Source: Ignavibacteriales bacterium (GTDB taxonomy: Bacteria > Bacteroidota > Ignavibacteria > Ignavibacteriales > Ignavibacteriaceae). Taken from it: a stretch of DNA of 9,986 nt. A program made the position numbers and the translations under genes. Numbering within the stretch: the first letter of the stretch is position 1; the number at the start of each line of letters is the position of its first letter. The notes under the pieces were generated by a model that worked only from the letters and a program-made list of their open reading frames with translations, had not been told where the DNA came from and searched no databases. Of the stretch, positions 1-8,146 are shown piece by piece. The stretch spans positions 1 to 9,986 of the forward strand of contig DAIERC010000501.1 of the NCBI GenBank assembly GCA_027347125.1, in the 5' to 3' direction.

Positions 1-127
1 AATTTAGCGAGCTCTTACCTTTTTTAAATCCTGTTAAATCATAGAACTTTGAGTCTTTATTAATTACCGTTCTCATGTCCCACAATATTTTATTGGCATC
101 AAAATATTTATTTAAATCATCATTCAT
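1..127 (-). CDS. Class I SAM-dependent methyltransferase, N-terminal fragment (cut by window edge)
   Basis: Only the first 42 codons are present; the gene runs off the left edge. The start is the ATG at 127-125, because the two other ATGs that overlap it (at 123 and 120) hit a stop within a few codons. The peptide has the pattern LW-x-x-RT, then a SKFYD segment, then GFKKGKSSL. I recognise this as the N-terminal cap that precedes the Rossmann fold in a family of small-molecule class I methyltransferases; in those proteins the SAM-binding glycine motif follows and would lie outside this window. The substrate is unknown. There is no clear Shine-Dalgarno sequence, but a TATAAT hexamer at 155-150 could be a -10 element. 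The gene is the third in the unit downstream of rmuC, 62 nt after the membrane-protein gene. Family assignment is by recalled resemblance. Confidence 0.6.
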   Translation of the reverse strand, partial: MNDDLNKYFDANKILWDMRTVINKDSKFYDLTGFKKGKSSLN

Positions 128-189
128 TTATATATTTTCAAAAAAAATAATTATATAAAGATATTAATTCATTTAATTTTTTTTCTACC

Positions 190-699
190 TTATCGTTCAT
201 GCAGTACAAGATCAGCAAAACACCAGGTAATTAAATAATCCAGCGCGACCCCAAAGCTGTAAGCTGCCGGAAACATTAGCCAGTTCCATTCAATTAATGG
301 TCCGACCAAAGCGGCAAACACCGAGATCAGGAGAACAAAGAAAACACGTGCAAAGTATTTTTTATTTTTAAACTGCGAGTTAACCAGTAAGAATGCGGCG
401 ACAAAAGCGCTTAAATAATTTATAATGAAACCGGAAACAAACTCAAGCGGATTCATCATAGGAACCCCTGTAGGATTGTAAATCATAAAAGAGATAACCG
501 GTCCGGCGGCATATTTACCGGCCATCTCATTTAATGCCGCAGCTGTTGCTTCCGCAGGCATTCCGGGATATCTATAAATTCCCGGTTCGGTAATTGTGTT
601 TTTCATTTGAGAAACAAACGCATCGGCATTAGATAAATTCTTAAACGAATTAACATGCCATGGTAAAAAAGCCCATGAAATAAGCATCCAGATGTACAC
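190..699 (-). CDS. Small multi-pass membrane protein, unknown function; N-terminus probably lost to a frameshift
   Basis: The 169-residue reading frame has no in-frame ATG start. Its first possible start is a GTG at 699 inside a hydrophobic stretch. It begins with a truncated membrane segment containing W-x-x-ISWAFLPWH, then a loop of about 70 residues outside the membrane, then three membrane segments at about residues 86-106, 116-138 and 141-163. I recall uncharacterised proteins of about 180 residues in Bacteroidota with the same layout and the same tryptophan/LPWH start, but no named function. The frame stays open upstream to about 744 and encodes more hydrophobic residues, and an ATG at 748 preceded by AAAGG lies one frame away. 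Removing one T from a run of seven (729-723) joins that ATG to this frame. The gene follows rmuC closely and probably shares its transcript. Confidence 0.7.
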   Translation of the reverse strand: MYIWMLISWAFLPWHVNSFKNLSNADAFVSQMKNTITEPGIYRYPGMPAEATAAALNEMAGKYAAGPVISFMIYNPTGVPMMNPLEFVSGFIINYLSAFVAAFLLVNSQFKNKKYFARVFFVLLISVFAALVGPLIEWNWLMFPAAYSFGVALDYLITWCFADLVLHER

Positions 700-795
700 A
701 ACAACGGCGGCAAGAAGAGCAGAAAAAAATGAGTTTTTTATTTTTCATACCTTTTTGTTTAGTGCTCCCCGGTTATTTCTATTTAGATTTTTATT

Positions 796-2169
796 CTAAT
801 CCAGCAGCTGCGGCTCATCATCTTCATCATTATCGGTACGATCCAATAAATTTTGCGGTAACGATTTTGTTACCTTAGCGCCGAGTTTTTTTATTTTTTC
901 TGCGCGGTTTACCAGGTTGCCACTTCCTTCATGAAGCTTTTTCATTGCGTTTACATAACCGTCTTTTGTAGCGTCAATTTTATTGCCTATGCCTATCAAG
1001 TCTTCTACAAAGCCAACAAATTTATCGTAAAGGGCGCCGCCCTGCCTGGCTATTTCCAGCGCATTTTTATTTTGCTTTTCCTGACGCCATATGCTGGCGA
1101 TAGTTCTTAACGTTGCGAGCAACGTAGAGGGGCTTACAATAACAATATTTTTTTCAAACGCTTCATTAAACAATGCCGGTTCTGCCTGTACCGCCAGGCT
1201 GAATGCAGGTTCAATCGGCAGAAACATCAACACAAAATCTAGACTTTGGATTTGATAAAGATTCTGATAGTTCTTTGCACTCAGTCCTTTTATATGATTC
1301 CTAATGGAAATGATATGATCCCTAAGAGCTTGGATTTTCTCACTATCATCCTCGGCTGAAGAATAACGCTCGTAAGCATTAAGCGACACCTTGGAATCCA
1401 CAACTATAGTTTTATCTTCAGGCAGTATTATCAGCACGTCCGGTTGAAATCTTTTTCCATCTTCCGTAGTTAAACTTTCCTGCACTAAATATTCCCTTCC
1501 CTTTTGCAACCCTGACTTCTCAAGAATATTTTCAAGAATAAATTCCCCCCAGTTTCCCTGCGTTTTGGTTTGCCCTTTAAGCGCGTTGGTAAGATTAACA
1601 GCTTCCTTGCTCATCTGCTGGTTCAATTCGTGCAGCGTTTTAATCTGTTGCACCAGCCCGGCTCTTTCCTTTGAGTCGTTCACATAAACTTCGTCAACCT
1701 TTTTTTCAAAATCTTTTATCTTTTCGCCAAATGGTTTTAATATCTGATCGAGGTTTTCTTTATTCTGCATCGTGAATTTGCTGCTTTTCTCTTCGAGAAT
1801 TTTATTCGCAAGGTTTTCAAATTCTTTGGTAAATTTATTTTGAAGATCGGTAAGTTCGTTCTTTTGTTCGTTCAACCTTTCAAGAAGATTATTGTTATCA
1901 GCTTTGAAAGACGCTAAAGAAGAATTCAGTTCGATCACTTTATTTCTTTCCGACGCCAATTCCAGGTTTGATTTGTCCAGGCTTTCTTCAAGTATTTTGC
2001 TTCTTTCTTCGGTTTTGCTTTTCTCTACCTCCAACCGGTTTATTTGATTTTGATATTCCTGAACCTGTTCAGGTGAAATTCCCTTTAAATTTTCGTATTT
2101 AGATTTAAGAATGAAATAAACAGCTGCAGAACCGATTAAAATTCCGACAATAAGAAATACTATTTCCAT
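796..2169 (-). CDS. rmuC: DNA recombination protein RmuC
   Basis: The protein has 457 residues, a usual length for RmuC. Residues 3-22 form one N-terminal membrane anchor, residues about 25-135 a lysine/glutamate-rich coiled coil, and residues about 150-440 the conserved RmuC domain. Within it are the GNWGE motif (205-209) and a PD-(D/E)xK-like nuclease signature: PDVLIILP with D244, followed by VDSK with D258 and K260. RmuC was identified in E. coli as limiting inversions at short inverted repeats, and is thought to be a membrane-tethered nuclease acting on aberrant DNA structures; the biochemistry remains little known. The C-terminus is a short acidic tail (DNDEDDEP). The start is supported by CCAAGG about 4 nt upstream of the ATG. 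A sigma70-like promoter lies about 90 nt upstream. It is the first gene of its unit. Confidence 0.95.
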   Translation of the reverse strand: MEIVFLIVGILIGSAAVYFILKSKYENLKGISPEQVQEYQNQINRLEVEKSKTEERSKILEESLDKSNLELASERNKVIELNSSLASFKADNNNLLERLNEQKNELTDLQNKFTKEFENLANKILEEKSSKFTMQNKENLDQILKPFGEKIKDFEKKVDEVYVNDSKERAGLVQQIKTLHELNQQMSKEAVNLTNALKGQTKTQGNWGEFILENILEKSGLQKGREYLVQESLTTEDGKRFQPDVLIILPEDKTIVVDSKVSLNAYERYSSAEDDSEKIQALRDHIISIRNHIKGLSAKNYQNLYQIQSLDFVLMFLPIEPAFSLAVQAEPALFNEAFEKNIVIVSPSTLLATLRTIASIWRQEKQNKNALEIARQGGALYDKFVGFVEDLIGIGNKIDATKDGYVNAMKKLHEGSGNLVNRAEKIKKLGAKVTKSLPQNLLDRTDNDEDDEPQLLD

Positions 2170-2262
2170 AATACCTTGGATTTGTTATTCACTAAAAAGA
2201 TTTTATTTCTTATTTAACTTCTCGTTTTTTTTTGTTTAATTCAACAAATATCCATTTATCAA

Positions 2263-2292
2263 ATTATACGAAATGCGGGTTGGACTTATCAA
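2263..2292 (-). promoter_or_regulatory. Sigma70-like promoter for rmuC
   Basis: On the minus strand TTGATA (2292-2287) is followed by an 18-nt spacer and TATAAT (2268-2263). The -35 matches five of six consensus bases and the -10 all six. Transcription would start near 2256, leaving a leader of about 87 nt before rmuC. It sits just downstream of the terminator of the GH3 cluster, where a new promoter is needed. Chance hexamers occur in AT-rich DNA, but the combination and position are good. Confidence 0.6.
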
Positions 2293-2333
2293 ATAATAAA
2301 TTCCTAAACAAAGGGAAGTATTTTATAGTTTAA

Positions 2334-2375
2334 CCTTTTAAAACAAAACCCTTACTTTTTAATAAAGTAAGGGTT
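2334..2375 (-). terminator. Intrinsic terminator of the sugar-use cluster
   Basis: A perfect 12-bp inverted repeat, AACCCTTACTTT (2347-2358) and AAAGTAAGGGTT (2364-2375), encloses a 5-nt loop. Read on the minus strand the stem is followed by a T-rich tract, TTTGTTTTA (2346-2338). On the plus strand no T tract follows, so it works in the minus direction. It lies about 75 nt past the stop codon of the PA14-GH3 gene and separates that cluster from rmuC. Confidence 0.85.
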
Positions 2376-2449
2376 AAATAGATATAAGCTGCAAGAAAAA
2401 AATTTAAAGACTTCTGTTCATTAAATTTTTGTAACCTAAACTCGCATAA

Positions 2450-4981
2450 TTATTTGATAACAATCTTACCTTTCAATTTGATATCCCTTGAGGAGCTTCC
2501 GACTAAAATTTCATATTCACCCGGATCAACTGTCCATGTGTTGGTTCCGATATTATAATACGCAAAAGCATTTTTATCCAGAACAAAATCCACATTCTCT
2601 GTTTTGCCGGCTTGCAGATTTACTTTTTTAAAAGCTTTTAATTCCTTTGGTGCTCTTTCTTCTTTAGGATTAATTGCTGTTACATAAAGCTGCACAACCT
2701 CAGCACCATTACTCTTACCGGTATTTTTCAAGTCCAACGCAATATGATATTTTAGTTCATTATTTTGCGAGTCGTCTTTTACATCCAAATTTGAATAATC
2801 GAATTTTGTATAAGAAAGGCCGTAACCAAACGGGAACAACGGCGCAATATTATTTTTATCAAAGTGGCGGTAACCGACGAATATTCCATCCGAATATTCC
2901 GAAACACTATCCTGAGCTTTATAAGTTTTGTAAGCAGAGCAATCTTCCCATCTTTCAGGAAACGTTACAGGCAATTTGCCTGAGGGATTATAATTACCCA
3001 TAATAACGTCGGCGGCTGCGTTTCCAATTTCTTCACCTGCAAACCAGGTTTCCAAAACCCCGTCAACATTATTTATCCACTTGCTCATTAAAACAGGTGA
3101 ACCCGATGTAATAACTACCACAACATGCTTGTTCACCTTGGCCACGGCATTGATAAGATCATCTTGTTTGCCGGGTAAGGCAATATTATCTCTGTCGTGT
3201 CCTTCGCTTTCAATCTGATCGGATGTGCCTACAAAAAGCAGGGCAACGTCTGATTTGGCTGCCACATTTACAGCTTGTTTAATTAAATCATCGCTAGGTT
3301 TATTCCAGGCCAGTTTCATTGAAGCGTCGCCTGTGTTTTCATAATATTCAATTTTTATTTTATACTTTTTATTCGCATCTAATGCAGCCATATAACTTTT
3401 AGATTCGGTGGAATGGTCTGACCAGTTTTCTACAACTAATTTATCATCTATATATAGTCTCACTCCGTCATCACTAATAGCATCAAGTACATAATTACCC
3501 GACTCCGGAACCTGAAGGAAACCCGTCCATCTTACGGAAAAATGATCCGAAGGAAAATTGTTTTTAGGTGAGCCTTGCCCCCAATCGAAATTAATTATTT
3601 TATCGTTCCTTGTAAAAGCAGGTTTATCTTTAAGGTTCTGGTTATCGAAATATTCACCAAGTAAGCCGTGCGCCTTGCCGTCCGGAAGATATAAATACTT
3701 TGACTCAATTGGAGCGGCGTCGCCATCCATTACGTCACCCTGAGCGTAATTTATTTTTACGGTTTTGCCAAGTTTGTTTTTTAATGCGGATAACGGGTCA
3801 ACGGAAAATATTGGAGAAACTCTAGAACTTCCGCCTCCGCCTGTTCTAGCTATAGCAGCATTTGGGCCTATAACCGCAATAGATTTTAGTTTATTCTTGT
3901 CCAGCGGGAGAACGGAATTTGCATTTTTCAACAACACAATTCCTTCAAGTGCGGTTTTGTATGCTACTTCCCGGTTCTCCTTGCTATTCAGTAATTTTGA
4001 ATTATCTTTTCTCGGATGGTCAAACAAGCCGAGTTTAAACATCACCGTTAAAATTCTGCTTACCTTATCATTAATGATATTTTCGTTAATTGTACCGTCT
4101 TTAACTTTGCCGAGCAATGTGGAATCATTTAAATACAAACCGGTCGGCATTTCAAGATCGAGGCCGCCCAAAGCCGTTGGAATAGAACTATGAACAGCTC
4201 CCCAATCGGACATAACTAATCCGTCGAACTTCCAGTTATCTTTTAATTTTGTTTTCAGAAGGTAATCATTCTCACTGCAATAATGACCGTTTAATTTATT
4301 ATACGCCGACATTACCGCAAGAACATGAGCTTGTGTAACGGCAGCTTTAAATGCGGGAAGATAAATTTCATTTAGGGCGCGTTTATCAATTTTTACGTTA
4401 ACAAACATTCTTTCATGCTCCTGGTTGTTAGCGGCAAAATGTTTAACGGTAGCCGCAACTCCCTCGCCTTGAACGCCTTCGATATAACTTACAGCCATTC
4501 TGGAAGTAAGATAAGGATCTTCGCCAAAGCTTTCAAAATTTCTTCCGCCCATCGGTATTCGGGCAATATTTACACATGGACCAAGAATTACATCTCTATC
4601 TTTTGCTTTTAATTCCCGGCCGATGCCGCTGCCAACTTTGTTAATTAATGAAGTGTCCCATGTTGCCGCCATAGCTATGCCGGCGGGGAATGCAGTTGAC
4701 TTGCCCCATCTAACGCCAAGCGGCCCGTCACTCATTCTCAATTCAGGAATACCAAGTCTTTCAACAGGCTTCGTCGCAAAACCTGTTCCCCCCAGAATAT
4801 CGATCTTTTCTTCCAGGGTCATCCGGTTTAATAAATCTTTTACTCTTTCAGTAACGGGTAATTTTGAATTTTTATACAGTAAAGTTTCTTCGTTTTTATT
4901 TTGCATACTACCTGTAAAAACGAGTATAAAAGCTAAAGAGGTTATAACTGTTAAAACTATTCTAAATTTAATTTTTAACAT
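2450..4981 (-). CDS. Exported glycoside hydrolase family 3 beta-glucosidase with inserted PA14 domain
   Basis: The protein has 843 residues. It starts with a signal peptide (basic n-region, hydrophobic core about 8-23, no lipobox cysteine). The GH3 catalytic barrel spans about 45-330, with RMTLEEKI (53-60), the substrate-binding MSDGPLG (D85), the K180-H181 pair and the nucleophile D259 in MSDWG. The second GH3 domain runs from about 346 to 715 and is interrupted by a PA14 domain at about 438-560 (SDDGVRLYIDD, ENW). The likely acid/base is E593 in ESEGHDRD. A fibronectin III-like domain at about 745-835 ends the protein. This layout is known from beta-glucosidases such as Kluyveromyces BglI, where PA14 shapes the active-site pocket and favours short oligosaccharides. 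It has no type IX secretion domain, so I infer a periplasmic site. An AGGAG sits about 14 nt upstream of the ATG, rather far. Last gene of the cluster. Activity on xylosides or other sugars cannot be excluded. Confidence 0.9.
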   Translation of the reverse strand: MLKIKFRIVLTVITSLAFILVFTGSMQNKNEETLLYKNSKLPVTERVKDLLNRMTLEEKIDILGGTGFATKPVERLGIPELRMSDGPLGVRWGKSTAFPAGIAMAATWDTSLINKVGSGIGRELKAKDRDVILGPCVNIARIPMGGRNFESFGEDPYLTSRMAVSYIEGVQGEGVAATVKHFAANNQEHERMFVNVKIDKRALNEIYLPAFKAAVTQAHVLAVMSAYNKLNGHYCSENDYLLKTKLKDNWKFDGLVMSDWGAVHSSIPTALGGLDLEMPTGLYLNDSTLLGKVKDGTINENIINDKVSRILTVMFKLGLFDHPRKDNSKLLNSKENREVAYKTALEGIVLLKNANSVLPLDKNKLKSIAVIGPNAAIARTGGGGSSRVSPIFSVDPLSALKNKLGKTVKINYAQGDVMDGDAAPIESKYLYLPDGKAHGLLGEYFDNQNLKDKPAFTRNDKIINFDWGQGSPKNNFPSDHFSVRWTGFLQVPESGNYVLDAISDDGVRLYIDDKLVVENWSDHSTESKSYMAALDANKKYKIKIEYYENTGDASMKLAWNKPSDDLIKQAVNVAAKSDVALLFVGTSDQIESEGHDRDNIALPGKQDDLINAVAKVNKHVVVVITSGSPVLMSKWINNVDGVLETWFAGEEIGNAAADVIMGNYNPSGKLPVTFPERWEDCSAYKTYKAQDSVSEYSDGIFVGYRHFDKNNIAPLFPFGYGLSYTKFDYSNLDVKDDSQNNELKYHIALDLKNTGKSNGAEVVQLYVTAINPKEERAPKELKAFKKVNLQAGKTENVDFVLDKNAFAYYNIGTNTWTVDPGEYEILVGSSSRDIKLKGKIVIK

Positions 4982-5122
4982 ATTATTTATTCTTACTCCT
5001 ATTATTGTTAAAATAAATTACCTTACGCAAAAACTAACCTTGTAATTTTGGGTAAAGGGAATACATCGTTTATCCTTCATTCCGGTTTTCAAAAAAAACG
5101 TTGCGAAGTGTGAGTAAAATAA

Positions 5123-6967
5123 TTAATAACTAAGTCCATAGCCGTATTTGAACAACGGATTATAATTTTTATCGCCGAAATTAATTGGAATTTGTTCCAT
5201 GCTATCAGGCCATGAATGAGATAGTTTACCGGTAAATTTATAATCGCCAAATAACACGTCGGCTACACCTTCACCTTCGGTACCGGGCAGCCAGGCGGCA
5301 ACAAAAGCATTAGCATCTTTTAAAGCCGAATTAATAATCATCGGTCTGCCGGATATTAAGACAACAACAACAGGTATTCCTTTGCTTTTTATTTTTTCAA
5401 TAACTGCCATATCTTCCTTATCCAGGCTTAAATCTTTTCTATCGCCTTTACCTTCGGCATAAGGTTTTTCTCCAACAACAACAATAGCTGCGTCGGCATC
5501 TTTAACATTTGAACCGTCTTTTTAAAATGTAATTTTAGTATCTAAAGAAACGGTATTTTTAATGCCTTGTAATATGGTGGTTCCGCCGCTTATAATTTTA
5601 CCGCTGCCGCCCTGCCAGCTTATAGTCCACCCGCCGCATTGGTAGCCCAAGTTATCGGCGCTTTTACCGGCTACAACAAGATGTTTAATATTTTTTGACA
5701 GCGGTAAAATTTTGTTTTCATTTTTCAGTAGCACTAACGATTGCCTAACGCACTCCCTTGCTACTTCCCTGTGTTCTTTAGAGCCCACCGAGGCAGTATA
5801 GTTTTTATCCGTATATGGATGTTCAAAAATATTCATTTCCATTTTTACGGTTAAAATTCTTTTTACGGCGTCGTCAATTCTAGAAACCGAAACCTTTCCA
5901 TCGGCAACCAAATCTTTTAGATCATTAATAAATTCTACAAAATTATTTTTCTTCCCCGGACCGTTGGGAATCATAATCATATCCAGACCGGCATTAACTG
6001 ATTTTTCAACATCGCTCTTATAGTCTTTTCCAAGCTGATCAATTGCCGCCCAATCCGAAATTAAAAAGCCTTTAAAGCCAAGTTCATTTTTTAATACATC
6101 GGTTAAAAGATATTTATTTTCGTGCATCTTAACACCGTTCCAACTGCTGTAAGAAACCATGATGGTTTTTACGCCGGCTTTTATCGCGGCAATATAACCG
6201 GGCAGATGAATTTTTCTTAAAGTTTGTTCATCGCATTCGGTATTTCCCTGGTCTTTACCGTTAGTTGTTCCGCCGTCTCCAAGATAATGTTTGGCGCAAG
6301 CCAGAATAGTATTACCTTCTTTATCTTCAAAACTTTGCATACCTTTAACAAAAGCAGCGCCCATTTCTTCAGCTAACTCCGGAGTTTCACCGTAGCTTTC
6401 GTATGTTCTTCCCCATCTAATATTTCTTGCTACGGCAATGCACGGAGCAAAATCCCAGTCCATACCGGTGCCGGCTATTTCTTCGGCAGTAACACGTCCT
6501 TCATGTTCGGCTAGTTCCGGGTTTCTTGTGCAACCCATCCCGATGTTATGGGGAAATATAACCGCACCCTGAACATTATTATGTCCGTGAACAGCATCGA
6601 CGCCGTAAATCATGGGTATTTTCAATCTTGATTTTAATGCGTACGATTGAAGCATATCGTAGTAATTTGCCCAGCCAGCCGCGGTAATATCTTTTATTTC
6701 GGAATCACCACCGCACAGAATAGAACCAACAGCATATTTTGCAATATCTTCAGGATTATTTTTTACAGCGTAGATATCGGCTTGAACCATTTGTCCAATT
6801 TTTTCATCGAGGGTCATCAACGCCATCAACGAATCTACTTTATTTTGAATAGATGAACCGGATTCTTGAGGTTTAATTTTGTTAGTATTTTTAGTTGTAA
6901 AAGCGAACAAGAAAACCATAGAGATTATCAGCGCTGATACAGAAAATATTTTGAAGTAAGATTTCAT
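5123..6967 (-). pseudogene. ExoI/BglX-like GH3 beta-glucan glucohydrolase interrupted by an in-frame stop
   Basis: This is one GH3 frame of 614 codons with a TAA at codon 482 (5524-5522). I chose the ATG at 6967: it gives a proper signal peptide (residues 1-23) and has AAAGAG about 8 nt upstream, whereas the longer frame from 7027 adds 20 residues of atypical leader. The barrel has YGVDAVHGHNN (D124), the K226-H227 pair and the nucleophile D305 in ISDW. The second domain begins near 405 and contains CGGWTISWQG. After the stop the same frame continues without a shift through IVVVGEKPYAEGKGD, which carries the acid/base glutamate (E505 or E500), then ISGRP and a normal ending, YGYGLSY. Length and motifs match barley ExoI-type enzymes acting on beta-1,3/1,4-glucans. 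A product ending at 481 lacks the acid/base and most of domain 2. Reinitiation at the next ATG (5410) would not restore it. A recent nonsense mutation or a base-call error is likeliest. Confidence 0.85.
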
Positions 6968-7069
6968 AAACCGCTCTTTATTTAATAATGAGAAAAGTAT
7001 TTTCAATCTAGTTTGAATTAAGAACAAAACCGGGAAATTTTATAATATTAGTAACTAAAAGATTTAGTG

Positions 7070-7116
7070 TCTGCTTTGAGAAGAGCTCCGAAGAGCCTCT
7101 TCTCAAAGGAGGCAGA
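7070..7116 (-). terminator. Strong UUCG-capped hairpin between ROK kinase and GH3 genes
   Basis: CTTTGAGAAGAGCTC (7074-7088) pairs with GAG plus CTCTTCTCAAAG (7093-7108) with one bulged base at 7096, giving a 15-bp stem. On the minus strand the loop reads TTCG closed by C-G, the exceptionally stable cUUCGg tetraloop. A further 4 bp (7070-7073 with 7113-7116) pair outside a small internal loop. It lies about 55 nt past the ROK stop. No T tract follows at once; the next T-rich stretch on the minus strand (ATCTTTTAG) begins about 9 nt later. It may therefore be a weak terminator, an attenuator, or a 3' stabilising or processing element. Confidence 0.5.
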
Positions 7117-7169
7117 AGGATCGATCTAATTGCGTTATAAGAAATAACTATGATAAATTTGATAATCAG

Positions 7170-8144
7170 TTAAGCCGGAGTTAGTTTATCCAGCTCACTC
7201 CAGATTAAAGCACTGGCGCCCAACACTGCCGAATCACCTTCGGGTAAACCGGAAGGAATTATTTTTACTTTGTTCTTAAATATATTTAGGAGATTTTGTT
7301 CCATATATTTCTTTGTGGGTTCAAAAATAAACTTGCCGGCCGAGGCTAATCCGCCAAACAAAACAATTGCTTCGGGACTAGTATGCGCAACCGAGTCAGC
7401 TAACTTTGTACCCAGAACCTTACCTGTAAACTCAAACGCCTCAAGAGCAATTTTATCACCGTGAAGTGCGGCCTCGTAAATTTTTTTAGAAGTTAATTCA
7501 TCCAGGGTTAAATTTCTCAGTTCGCTTTTATCATTGGAGTTTTGAAGCATCTCAATAACGGTTCTTCTTATTCCGCTTGCGGATGCATAAGTCTCAAGAC
7601 AACCTTTTCTACCGCATCCGCAATCCCTTCCTTGCGGGTCATAAATAGTATGCCCAATTTCGCCGGCAAATCCGTCGGCGCCGTAAACAAGCTGCCCGTT
7701 TACAACAATTCCGCTTCCAACGCCGGTTCCGAGGGTAATAACAATAAAGTCTTTCATGTCTTTTGCGGCGCCAAATTTCATTTCACCAATTGCAGCGGCG
7801 TTAGCATCGTTAGTAATTGCTGAAGGTATATTGTAGTATTGTTTTATTATTTTAATAACTTCAACATATCCCCAATTTAAATTCGGCGGATACTCAACTG
7901 TTCCTTTGTGGTAATTAGCGTTTGGGGCGCCAATACCAATTCCTTTTAAAATATACTTACCGTAAATCTCAATTAACAATTCGTCAATTTTTCTTCGCAG
8001 CCTTTCAAAATATTTATCAGCGGGTTCATGCCCCTTTGTTGGAATTGTTGACTTTAAATAGCTGTTGCCGTTTATATCAACAAAACCAAGGACAGTATTT
8101 GTACCGCCAATATCAATTCCGAGAGTAACTTCAATTTTGTTCAT
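7170..8144 (-). CDS. ROK-family sugar kinase, probable glucokinase
   Basis: The 324-residue protein is a complete ROK kinase. It has the N-terminal phosphate-binding motif DIGGTN (11-16), the catalytic aspartate D113 in TNDAN, the GTGVGSG loop (139-145), and the ROK sugar/zinc signature: GEIGH with E162 and H165, followed by C175, C177 and C182 in CGCGRKGC. A third ATP-site motif, LFGGLASAG, lies near 263-271. It has no helix-turn-helix domain, so it is an enzyme and not a NagC/Mlc-type repressor. The likely reaction is ATP-dependent phosphorylation of glucose to glucose-6-phosphate in the cytoplasm; another hexose or N-acetylmannosamine is possible, since ROK specificity is hard to read from sequence. 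The start lies 2 nt after the symporter stop, with AAAGGGG inside the end of that gene, so the two are probably translationally coupled. Confidence 0.92.
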   Translation of the reverse strand: MNKIEVTLGIDIGGTNTVLGFVDINGNSYLKSTIPTKGHEPADKYFERLRRKIDELLIEIYGKYILKGIGIGAPNANYHKGTVEYPPNLNWGYVEVIKIIKQYYNIPSAITNDANAAAIGEMKFGAAKDMKDFIVITLGTGVGSGIVVNGQLVYGADGFAGEIGHTIYDPQGRDCGCGRKGCLETYASASGIRRTVIEMLQNSNDKSELRNLTLDELTSKKIYEAALHGDKIALEAFEFTGKVLGTKLADSVAHTSPEAIVLFGGLASAGKFIFEPTKKYMEQNLLNIFKNKVKIIPSGLPEGDSAVLGASALIWSELDKLTPA

Positions 8145-8146
8145 CT

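Noticed and set aside
3765..4193. Long plus-strand open frames opposite the PA14-GH3 gene, also at 4623-5045 and 2674-3003
   Set aside because: They lie antisense to a well-supported gene with clear catalytic motifs and have no independent homology.
5123..5410. The 95-codon C-terminal GH3 piece as a separate gene
   Set aside because: It is in the same frame as the upstream part, its ATG is an internal methionine without a ribosome site, and it lacks a catalytic domain.
5522..5524. Stop-codon reassignment of TAA
   Set aside because: The symporter gene and the ExoI-like frame itself end with TAA at family-normal lengths, so TAA is a real stop here.
6968..7027. Longer N-terminus for the ExoI-like GH3 (20 extra residues)
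   Set aside because: The ATG at 6967 has a ribosome site and gives a normal signal peptide; the extension places non-signal sequence before it.
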